A stretch of 64,000 nucleotides of DNA from Bacillus sp. FJAT-44742 (GTDB lineage: Bacteria; Bacillota; Bacilli; Bacillales; Marinococcaceae). Position numbers and translations under genes: made by a program. The stretch lies in contig NZ_KZ454936.1 of NCBI RefSeq assembly GCF_002797315.1, positions 1,869,645-1,933,644 on the forward strand, read 5' to 3'. Below the pieces are notes generated by a model. The model was not told the DNA's origin. It did no database searches and saw nothing but the letters and a program-made list of their open reading frames with translations. Positions 56,664 to 64,000 of the stretch are shown here, piece by piece (positions within the stretch are counted from its first letter, which is position 1; each line of letters starts with the position of its first letter).

Positions 56664-56736
56664 TTTACGTTCACCTTTCTCTTCCTATCACCAAAGTTTT
56701 AAAATCATTTCTGGTTCGTTATGTACAACTTCCTCC

Positions 56737-57537
56737 TCACCCTAAAAATTGCAAAAGGTGTAATATTGGCATAACAAATATCAAGCTGTCAAAGCGGTCT
56801 AATATCCCTCCGTGACCCGGCAGGACATTCCCAGAATCCTTCACAGCATAGTGCCTTTTTAAAGCTGACTCTACTAAGTCTCCAAGTTGTCCAAAAATAG
56901 AGGTGACAACAAGGAGTCCAGTCAGGTGGAGAACTGAATCAAAGATCGGAAAGAAAGTGTGAAAGATAAAGCCTACAACAAAGGCTGCTACGATTCCTCC
57001 GACAGACCCTTCCACTGTTTTCTTTGGGCTGATATGAGGAGAGAGCTTTTTTCTTCCCCATTTTCGACCAACAAAGTAAGCCCCTGAATCAGTAGACCAG
57101 ATAGCAAACAGTATTAAAAAGACAACTTGCAGTCCCACTTCCGGAATCTCTCTTGAAGTAATCAAGTAATGAAACCCGTAACCCACGTAAACTGACGATA
57201 AGATCGCAAACCCGACTTCATCAAACGTAAACGAATTCTTGGTGACAACTGTCAAGGCAAGCAAAAGAAGGATCATAAAGATAAAAATTTCCGTTTTGCT
57301 TACATGATCCAAAAAAGCGACATCAAGCCACCCCGGGGGGACCAGAAGCACCCACATAAGGGCAAGGCTTCCCAAACCTTTTACTGATAACGGCCTTATT
57401 CTTCTCATCTTTAACAGCTCTATCATAGCTACCGAGGCTACAAGTGCTATAAATAACGTAAAAATCGTTCCTCCAAGAATAACTGCGGTTAAAAATACGA
57501 TTGCTCCTAAAAATCCTGTTACAACCCTTTGTTTCAT
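56737..57537 (-). CDS. cdsA: Phosphatidate cytidylyltransferase
   Basis: This 266-residue polytopic enzyme makes CDP-diacylglycerol, the substrate of PgsA. It has about eight hydrophobic segments and the C-terminal signature ([20 protein letters not shown], followed by [19 protein letters not shown]). The ATG follows GGGAGG. Confidence 0.96.
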   Translation of the reverse strand: MKQRVVTGFLGAIVFLTAVILGGTIFTLFIALVASVAMIELLKMRRIRPLSVKGLGSLALMWVLLVPPGWLDVAFLDHVSKTEIFIFMILLLLALTVVTKNSFTFDEVGFAILSSVYVGYGFHYLITSREIPEVGLQVVFLILFAIWSTDSGAYFVGRKWGRKKLSPHISPKKTVEGSVGGIVAAFVVGFIFHTFFPIFDSVLHLTGLLVVTSIFGQLGDLVESALKRHYAVKDSGNVLPGHGGILDRFDSLIFVMPILHLLQFLG

Positions 57538-57552
57538 TGGGATATCCTCCCT

Positions 57553-58320
57553 TTAAACACCGCCGTAGCGCCGTTTCCTTTTTTGGTATACTCTGATGGC
57601 TTCCACTAAATCTTCTTCTGAAAAGTCAGGCCAAAGAACATTTGTAAACCAAAATTCGCTATAAGCAACCTGCCATAACATGAAATTACTTAACCTGATT
57701 TCTCCGCTGGTTCGAATGAGGAGATCCGGGTCTGGCAATTTGTTGCTAAGAAGAAATTGAGAAAGGTAGTTTTCATCAATATCTTCTATGCTTTGTTTTC
57801 CTTCCTGTACTTCCCTGCACGCTTCTTTCACCATCCGTATCATTTCATTCCTGCTTCCATAGTTCAAGGCTAGATTTAAAACCAGTCCATTGTTTTCCTT
57901 TGTTTCTTCCACTGCTTTTTTTACCGCGTCAATCGTATAGGAAGGAAGCCCATCTAATGTTCCCATGATCGTTACTCTTACATTGTTTTCTTTCAGTGAC
58001 GGCAGCTCTTTATGAAGAAACTTTTCAGGCAAGCGCATAAGAAAGTCCACTTCCGCTTTTGGACGTTTCCAGTTTTCAGTAGAAAATGCATACAGTGTTA
58101 AATACTTGATTCCTATATGATTCGCTTCCCTGACAACCTTGTTAATAACCTTCATACCTTCTCTGTGCCCAGCTATGCGCGGAAGCCCCTTTTGTTTTGC
58201 CCAGCGGCCATTTCCATCCATTATGATAGCAATATGAGCAGGAAGGTTTTCTTTCTCGCCGACAAAAGCTTCTTCATGTTTGGCAGCTGTCTCCTCTTTT
58301 TTTATAAACCTTTCAAGCAT
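57553..58320 (-). CDS. uppS: Undecaprenyl diphosphate synthase
   Basis: This 255-residue cis-prenyltransferase has IIMDGNGRWAKQKGLPRIAG with the catalytic Asp, FSTENWKRP, and RTSGEIRLSNFMLWQ near the C-terminus. It makes the C55 carrier lipid for peptidoglycan and teichoic acids. The ATG follows AAAGGCTGG. It is followed closely by cdsA. Confidence 0.97.
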   Translation of the reverse strand: MLERFIKKEETAAKHEEAFVGEKENLPAHIAIIMDGNGRWAKQKGLPRIAGHREGMKVINKVVREANHIGIKYLTLYAFSTENWKRPKAEVDFLMRLPEKFLHKELPSLKENNVRVTIMGTLDGLPSYTIDAVKKAVEETKENNGLVLNLALNYGSRNEMIRMVKEACREVQEGKQSIEDIDENYLSQFLLSNKLPDPDLLIRTSGEIRLSNFMLWQVAYSEFWFTNVLWPDFSEEDLVEAIRVYQKRKRRYGGV

Positions 58321-58430
58321 AAGGACACCAGCCTTTATGTTATCTAAAATTGAACTTCTATCTTAGCCCTTACTTATTATAATATATTCTATTTCGATTA
58401 CCTTACATTCTTTCAATTTCGCCTACAAAA

Positions 58431-58456
58431 AAACCCTCCCGGTAAGAAGAGGGTTT
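58431..58456 (-). terminator. Terminator of pyrH-frr
   Basis: AACCCTC (58432-58438) pairs with GAGGGTT (58449-58455), and TTTTTTTG follows on the minus strand. uppS therefore probably has its own promoter. Confidence 0.7.
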
Positions 58457-58488
58457 ATTAGCATGATCCTATTGTAACTTGAATACAC

Positions 58489-59045
58489 TTAAACTTCCAT
58501 AATTTCTTGCTCTTTTACCTCTGCTGCCTGATCAATCGCTTTGATTTGTTTGTCAGTTACCTTCTGAACCTCATCCTGACTGCGTCGAAGATCATCCTCA
58601 GTGATTTCTCCGTCTTTTTGCTGTTTTTTCAATTCATCATTGGCATCACGGCGAATATTACGGACCCCTACACGCGCCTCTTCGGCATATTTTTTTACAA
58701 GCTTGACTAAATCTCTGCGACGCTCTTCTGTCAGCGGCGGAACGGTAATTCTGATTACATTTCCGTCATTGTTAGGAGAAAGTCCTAAATCAGCTTTTTG
58801 AATTCCTTTTTCAAGATCACCGATGGCAGATTTATCAAATGGGGTAATAAGCAACAGGCGAGCTTCTGGTACTGTGATTGTCGCCAGCTGGTTTAACGGA
58901 GTTGGAGCGCCATAATAGTCAACCATTACTTTATCAAGCATAGAAGGATTGGCACGTCCAGCTCTTAGTGTCGCAAGCTCCCGGTGGTAAGCTTCAACCG
59001 TTTTTTCCATACGTGCATCTAAATTTTTTGTAACATCATTAGCCA

Positions 59046-59046
<1 letters not shown>
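58489..59046 (-). CDS. frr: Ribosome recycling factor
   Basis: This 185-residue factor splits post-termination ribosomes with EF-G. It has [34 protein letters not shown] and the long C-terminal helix. The start overlaps the pyrH stop by one base (TAATG), so the two are coupled. Confidence 0.97.
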
Positions 59047-59780
<734 letters not shown>

Positions 59781-59858
59781 TCAGCCTTGGTGACGTGCTT
59801 TCCTTTTAAAATTCAACTGCGAATCGCTAAATCGATAACAGCTTGGGCTGCAAAAATA

Positions 59859-59878
59859 GGGAACACAAAGGTGTTCCC
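59859..59878 (-). terminator. Terminator of rpsB-tsf
   Basis: GGGAACAC (59859-59866) and GTGTTCCC (59871-59878) form a compact hairpin followed by TATTTTTG on the minus strand. Confidence 0.75.
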
Positions 59879-59886
59879 CTTAAAAG

Positions 59887-60768
59887 TTATTTTTTCACTT
59901 GAGACATTACTTCTTCAGCAAAGTTATCTTCACGCTTTTCAAGTCCTTCTCCAACTTCATAACGGATAAAGGTCTTCACGGAAGCGCCTTTGCTTTCAAC
60001 GTACTTTTTCACTTTCTGGTCGCCATCTTTAACGAATGGCTGTTCTAGAAGACATACTTGTTCAAAGAACTTCCCAAGGCGTCCTTCAACCATTTTTTCA
60101 ACGATGTTTTCAGGTTTTCCTTCGTTTAGCGCTTGCTGCTTAAGAACTTCACGCTCACGCTCAGTTTCTTCTGCAGGAACTTCGTCACGGGAAACGTAGG
60201 TTGGGTTAATAGCTGCTACGTGCATAGCTACATCCTTAGCTGCCTGCTCGTCCGTTGTACCTTCAAGAAGGGAAAGAACACCAATACGTCCGCCCATGTG
60301 AAGGTAAGCACCGAAAGCAGCATCGTCATCTTTTGTAAGAACGGTAAAGCGGCGCAAAGAAATCTTTTCACCAATCTTTGCGATTTGGTCATTGATGTAA
60401 GACTCTAGAGTAGAACCTTGCTCAATTTCCTGTCCTAATGCTTCTTCAACATTTGCAGGTTCCTTTGCAAGCAAATGAGTAGCTACTTTACTTACTAAAT
60501 TTTTAAAGTTTTCGTTTTTAGCGACAAAGTCTGTTTCTGCATTGATCTCCAGAATCACTGCTTTGTTCCCGTCAACCTCGACAGAAGTAAGTCCCTCTGC
60601 AGCTACGCGGTCAGCTTTTTTCTGAGCTTTCGCGATTCCTTTTTCACGAAGGTAATCTACTGCTTTCTCCATGTCACCATCCGTTTCAGTCAATGCTTTT
60701 TTGCAGTCCATCATACCTGCACCAGTTTTTTCACGAAGTTCTTTAACCATGCTAGCTGTAATTGCCAT
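59887..60768 (-). CDS. tsf: Elongation factor Ts
   Basis: This 293-residue EF-Tu nucleotide-exchange factor has an N-terminal UBA-like domain ([21 protein letters not shown]), the core [12 protein letters not shown] and a C-terminal helical module. The ATG follows AGGAGG. Confidence 0.98.
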   Translation of the reverse strand: MAITASMVKELREKTGAGMMDCKKALTETDGDMEKAVDYLREKGIAKAQKKADRVAAEGLTSVEVDGNKAVILEINAETDFVAKNENFKNLVSKVATHLLAKEPANVEEALGQEIEQGSTLESYINDQIAKIGEKISLRRFTVLTKDDDAAFGAYLHMGGRIGVLSLLEGTTDEQAAKDVAMHVAAINPTYVSRDEVPAEETEREREVLKQQALNEGKPENIVEKMVEGRLGKFFEQVCLLEQPFVKDGDQKVKKYVESKGASVKTFIRYEVGEGLEKREDNFAEEVMSQVKK

Positions 60769-60877
60769 ATGTCAATTCCTCCTAAACAAATTTAATATCT
60801 TCTTTTGCTCCCTGATACAGTCAGCAATTCAAGGAATTACCACTTACTCAAGGCAAAAAAAACCACTTAATCAGGAT

Positions 60878-60917
60878 AAAAAAGGTGATAAAGGGCTAAA
60901 AAAGGTGATAAAGGGCT
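60878..60917. repeat. Tandem 20-bp duplication in the rpsB-tsf gap
   Basis: AAAAAAGGTGATAAAGGGCT is repeated exactly at 60878-60897 and 60898-60917. On the minus strand each unit is the 3' stem arm plus T run of the terminator-like hairpin that follows rpsB. Confidence 0.8.
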
Positions 60918-60936
60918 TTACCCTTTACCACCCTTG
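60898..60936 (-). terminator. Terminator-like hairpin after rpsB
   Basis: On the minus strand GGTGGTAAAGGG pairs with CCCTTTATCACC (one wobble), followed by TTTTTT. Read-through into tsf must occur or tsf has its own promoter; the second 20-bp unit downstream repeats the 3' arm and T run. Confidence 0.6.
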
Positions 60937-60975
60937 ATCCGTTCATTCATGTAGTTTCTCCAAGACTGGCCTTGC

Positions 60976-61725
60976 TTATTGATTACTAGAAACAGTTTCC
61001 TCTTCTTCTTCTTGAGGAGCTTGCTCCTGCTCAGGCTCTTGGTTGTTTTGTGTTGCTTCCACAACTGCATCAGCCATTTTGGAAGTAAGAAGGCGAACCG
61101 CACGGATCGCGTCATCATTACCAGGAATCACGTAATCAATTTCGTCAGGGTCACAGTTTGTATCAACAATGGAGATGATAGGGATATTTAACTTATGAGC
61201 TTCTGCGATAGCAATGCGCTCTTTTCTAGGATCGATAATGAAAATAGCGTCAGGAAGCTGATTCATTTCTTTAATTCCGCCAAGAAATTTCTCAAGACGG
61301 TCTAATTCTTTTTTCAAAAGCATAACTTCTTTTTTAGGAAGTACATCAAACGTACCGTCTTCCTGCATTTTTTCAATATCCTTCAAGCGTGCAATACGCT
61401 TACGGATGGTAGCAAAGTTTGTCAATGTTCCACCTAACCAGCGTTGGTTAATGTAGTACATTCCACAGCGAAGAGCTTCTTCACGTACTGAATCTTGAGC
61501 TTGCTTCTTTGTGCCGACGAAAAGGACTTTCCCTCCGTCTGCTGCTACGTCACGCACGTAGTTATAAGCTTCCTCAACTTTTTTCACTGTCTTTTGCAAA
61601 TCGATGATATAAATCCCGTTACGCTCAGTGAAAATGTAACGGCTCATCTTTGGGTTCCAGCGGCGAGTTTGATGTCCAAAATGAACACCAGCCTCAAGCA
61701 ACTGTTTCATTGAAATAACTCCCAT
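60976..61725 (-). CDS. rpsB: 30S ribosomal protein S2
   Basis: This 249-residue S2 ([53 protein letters not shown]) has an acidic Gln/Glu-rich tail. The start at 61725 follows AGGAGG; a longer in-frame upstream extension has no ribosome binding site and is not family-like. It has a promoter at 61842-61871 and a leader of about 110 nt. Confidence 0.98.
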   Translation of the reverse strand: MGVISMKQLLEAGVHFGHQTRRWNPKMSRYIFTERNGIYIIDLQKTVKKVEEAYNYVRDVAADGGKVLFVGTKKQAQDSVREEALRCGMYYINQRWLGGTLTNFATIRKRIARLKDIEKMQEDGTFDVLPKKEVMLLKKELDRLEKFLGGIKEMNQLPDAIFIIDPRKERIAIAEAHKLNIPIISIVDTNCDPDEIDYVIPGNDDAIRAVRLLTSKMADAVVEATQNNQEPEQEQAPQEEEEETVSSNQ

Positions 61726-61841
61726 GATATAAATCCTCCTTAAGGTTTTTAATTCCTCCGTTTGCCTCATCTTAAAACAAAACTGTAAATAACAGCACCC
61801 TTGTTCAAATCCACAAACGTGTGTGATTAACACCGTTGTAT

Positions 61842-61871
61842 AATATACCACATCCTGCTTTAGAATGGCAA
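61842..61871 (-). promoter_or_regulatory. SigA-type promoter of rpsB
   Basis: The minus strand reads TTGCCA (61871-61866), 18 bp, TATATT (61847-61842). Confidence 0.5.
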
Positions 61872-61887
61872 GGGAGGGAAGCAGGAA

Positions 61888-62376
61888 TTACTTATAAAAT
61901 TTTAAGAGAAGTTCTACTTCTCCTTTCCCCATATCCAGTTCTTTAGCAATTTCATCTCTGTCCAGCCCTTTTGAAAACAGCGAAAGTGCTTTTGCTGCGG
62001 GAGTTTGAACCACTTTATCCTTTTGATTAGGAATGTATGGCATTCCCATTTCCTCATGAAAGGAATCATGGTCAGGTCGAGAGCTTTCAATTCTTTTACT
62101 GGCCTTTTCGTTGTTTCCAGCTTTCCTGTTTCCAGGATCATGATGGGTCGTATCACTTCGTGGGGTCTTTTGTTCTAATTCTTTTAATAATCGCTCATTG
62201 TCTTCTTTCATTTCAGCTGTGTAAGCTACCAGTAAATCTTCTATCTCAGAAGTAAGCCTGTGAGAATCCTTTAAAATCCCTGCTTCCTTCTGCCACCTTC
62301 TATAAAAAATAAGGATAATATAGAAGGAAAGTAAATGAAGGGACAAGCTTACACTAATTAAGAAATATATCAGCAT
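61888..62376 (-). CDS. swrB: SwrB/YlxL-like protein
   Basis: This 162-residue protein has one N-terminal membrane helix (LIYFLISVSLSLHLLSFYII), a helical, variable middle and a C-terminal HTH-like segment (GLDRDEIAKELDMGKGEVELLLKFY). By position between sigD and rpsB and by this layout it corresponds to SwrB (YlxL), which promotes flagellar export activation and swarming in B. subtilis. ATG 62376 with AGGTGA is preferred over upstream in-frame starts. Confidence 0.8.
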   Translation of the reverse strand: MLIYFLISVSLSLHLLSFYIILIFYRRWQKEAGILKDSHRLTSEIEDLLVAYTAEMKEDNERLLKELEQKTPRSDTTHHDPGNRKAGNNEKASKRIESSRPDHDSFHEEMGMPYIPNQKDKVVQTPAAKALSLFSKGLDRDEIAKELDMGKGEVELLLKFYK

Positions 62377-62496
62377 CATTTCACCTAGTTTTTTAGTTTC
62401 GTTTTTACGCATCGACCTTTGGTATAAAAATTTCTACTTCGAATGGGGACTGCAGGATGTTACTTTCATCTCAGCTATTCTATCAAACCTTGCCCA

Positions 62497-63264
62497 TCAC
62501 TTCTCTTTTTTTTGAAGGATCTGTTTTAATCGTAAAATCGCTTTAGAATGAATTTGTGAAATTCTTGAAGTTGATAAGTTAAGTACTTGCCCGATTTCAG
62601 TGAGAGTGAGCTCTTCGTAGTAAAAGAGACTGACGACCAATTTCTCCCTTTCGTTTAACTGATCGATCATAGAAGCCAGCTCTTTAAACGTATCTTTCTT
62701 TACTGCCTCCTCCTCAGGTGTAATGGCAGTGTTATCAACCAAATTTGCACGATATGTTTCTTCTTTTTCATACTCCTGGGATTCATCATCAATAGACAGG
62801 ATATTGGCAAAAAAGGTTTCGGACACAATTCTTTGAACCTCATGCTTGTCCATGCCAAGCTCCTCGCTTATCTCTTCTTCCGTAACAAAGCGGCCGTATT
62901 GTTGTTCCAGGCGTTCCACCGACTCTTCAATTTTTTTGGCTTTTTCTCGCATAGTCCTTGGAAGCCAGTCCTCCTGGCGAAGTCCATCAATAATAGCCCC
63001 TCTTATCCTAAAGGAAGCATAGGTGTCAAATTTCAGTTCCCTGGAGAAATCAAATTTATTGATAGCATCAAAGAGTCCCATTAAACCGTGGCTCATGACT
63101 TCTTCACGATTAACATTGCGCGGCAGTCCGGCGGAAATACGGCCCACATGATATCTAACAAGGGGGAGATACGCCTCAACTAATTGATCTGCCGCTTCTG
63201 CGTTTTTATCGTTTCCCCACTTTTCCCACAAATCTTTGTAATTGCCAGCTGTTACACTTGTCAT
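62497..63264 (-). CDS. sigD: RNA polymerase sigma factor SigD (FliA type)
   Basis: This 255-residue sigma factor for flagellar, chemotaxis and autolysin genes has region 2 (SHGLMGLFDAINKFDFSREL, FDTYASFRIRGAI), region 3 (EEEISEELGMD) and region 4 (LTLEIGQVLNLSTSRISQIH type helix-turn-helix near 225-245). The ATG follows AAAGGGGGAG. Last genes of the fla/che operon continue into swrB. Confidence 0.96.
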   Translation of the reverse strand: MTSVTAGNYKDLWEKWGNDKNAEAADQLVEAYLPLVRYHVGRISAGLPRNVNREEVMSHGLMGLFDAINKFDFSRELKFDTYASFRIRGAIIDGLRQEDWLPRTMREKAKKIEESVERLEQQYGRFVTEEEISEELGMDKHEVQRIVSETFFANILSIDDESQEYEKEETYRANLVDNTAITPEEEAVKKDTFKELASMIDQLNEREKLVVSLFYYEELTLTEIGQVLNLSTSRISQIHSKAILRLKQILQKKEK

Positions 63265-63313
63265 TGAAGCTCCCCCTTTTTATCGCTCGTAAATCCTGGT
63301 CCCTTTTCAAGGT

Positions 63314-63814
63314 CTATATGATTTTCTCTTCTGCATTCACTGTTCGAATGCTTAAATGAGAAGTAGCTGGATCAAACAGTACGGTCCGGCCGCTTTTTCC
63401 CCCTGTATCTTCTGCAGCCAGAAAAATGTGCATCTTTTTTAATGTCTCCTTGACCGCTTCCACGTTCCTCGGGCCTATTCTAAGAGCAGAGCTTGATGCC
63501 TCAAACATTTGAGCTCCTCCTGCAATCTTTGCCTTCACCTTATTCCTTCTGGCTCCATGATAAATGAGCAGTAAGTACAGGTCTTCTATAGCTGAATCCG
63601 CATACTTCGCTCGATTACATTCTCCCGAAGCATGCAGACGGGAGGAAGGAAGCATAATATGGGCCATACCGGCTGCTTTTGCTTCTTCATCGTACAGAAC
63701 TACACTCACACAAGACCCAAGCCCTGAGGTTTGAATGAGTTGAGGAGCAATGGCAATATTAAGGTCTGCCATCCATACTTTTACAATATTTCCCTGGGCG
63801 GTGCGGGAACTCAT
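63314..63814 (-). CDS. cheD: Chemoreceptor glutamine deamidase CheD
   Basis: This 166-residue deamidase acts on chemoreceptors and enhances CheC phosphatase activity. It has the catalytic Cys35 in GLGSCVSVVLYD and His52 in MAHIMLPSS, followed by KAKIAGGAQMF and NVEAVKETL. The ATG overlaps the cheC stop (ATGA). Confidence 0.95.
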   Translation of the reverse strand: MSSRTAQGNIVKVWMADLNIAIAPQLIQTSGLGSCVSVVLYDEEAKAAGMAHIMLPSSRLHASGECNRAKYADSAIEDLYLLLIYHGARRNKVKAKIAGGAQMFEASSSALRIGPRNVEAVKETLKKMHIFLAAEDTGGKSGRTVLFDPATSHLSIRTVNAEEKII

Positions 63815-64000
63815 TGGCCTTTGACTCCTAAAGATTGGAAGAGGCGGACAAACGTCTCTGGATCAGGAAGTAAGAAAAAATGGCCTCCAGTACTTTGGTG
63901 GCTGCTATCTTTCTTTTTTAAGACCGTACTCATGACCAGGGCATATTCCCCAACCTCAGACCATTCTAGTAAGCCATGTTCCAATATAGCCCCTGCCATA
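63811..64000 (-). CDS. cheC: CheY-P phosphatase CheC (3' part only)
   Basis: Only the C-terminal 60 or so residues are inside the window; the gene continues beyond the right edge. The visible part (MAGAILEHGLLEWSEVGEYALV, and HFFLLPDPETFVRLFQSLG) aligns with the end of CheC, a CheY-P phosphatase that pairs with CheD. Order cheC-cheD-sigD is as in B. subtilis. Confidence 0.85.
   Translation of the reverse strand, partial: MAGAILEHGLLEWSEVGEYALVMSTVLKKKDSSHQSTGGHFFLLPDPETFVRLFQSLGVKGQ

Overview
The window is a low-GC Firmicutes chromosome segment, almost certainly Bacillaceae. From 9.5 kb to the right end, nearly all genes lie on the minus strand in the order known from Bacillus subtilis. Read in the direction of transcription (high to low coordinates) this is cheC-cheD-sigD-swrB-like, rpsB-tsf-pyrH-frr-uppS-cdsA-dxr-rseP-proS-polC, rimP-nusA-rnpM-ylxQ-infB-ylxP-rbfA-truB-ribF-rpsO-pnp, ylxY-mlpA-ymxH, dpaA-dpaB-asd-dapG-dapA-rnjB, tepA-ylzJ-ftsK, ymfF-ymfH-ymfI-ymfJ-ymfK-rodZ-pgsA-cinA, recA, rny-ymdB-spoVS. 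spoVS, dpaA/dpaB, tepA and an FtsK/SpoIIIE translocase imply a spore former; sigD, cheC and cheD imply motility. The very acidic RodZ linker would fit a salt-tolerant organism, but that is only a hint.

Region 1 (1-9540) is accessory and has no counterpart at this place in the B. subtilis order. It reads as a small catabolic island. The genes are an aspartate-dehydrogenase-like enzyme, two half-size CHR (chromate-type) transporters, a GlcG/HbpS-like protein, an aldehyde dehydrogenase, a heme-oxygenase-like di-iron oxygenase (CADD/PqqC-like), a large permease, a creatininase-family amidohydrolase, a [2Fe-2S] ferredoxin, an unknown 109-residue protein and a RidA-type deaminase. Six near-identical palindromes with the core GTATAC sit in its intergenic regions and look like operators of one GntR-type regulator that is not encoded in the visible sequence. 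A plausible logic is uptake of an N-containing compound, ferredoxin-driven oxygenation, aldehyde oxidation, amide or imine hydrolysis and nitrogen release. The substrate cannot be read from the sequence.

Region 2 (9.5-20.4 kb) holds spoVS (with a SigH-like promoter), ymdB, rny, recA (LexA-like box and SigA-type promoter), a DEAD-box RNA helicase placed between cinA and recA, cinA, pgsA, rodZ and ymfK. Between rny and recA lies a 518-bp, internally deleted IS1182-type element. It is flanked by 20-bp direct repeats that are themselves a perfect palindrome, the stem of the former recA terminator.

Region 3 (20.4-37.7 kb) carries the ymf protease/reductase genes, the FtsK translocase, tepA-ylzJ, RNase J, the lysine/dipicolinate genes (dapA, dapG, asd, dpaB, dpaA, with a SigK-like promoter), ymxH, mlpA and a polysaccharide-deacetylase-like protein that lacks the usual NodB Asp pair.

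Region 4 (37.7-64 kb) is translation, RNA decay, replication and envelope housekeeping (pnp to rpsB), followed by swrB-like, sigD, cheD and the 3' end of cheC. Points of note are a short IF-2 with a single N-terminal module and a 224-bp gap before it, and a tandem 20-bp duplication of the terminator half between rpsB and tsf. No tRNA, rRNA, CRISPR array or intact mobile element was seen.
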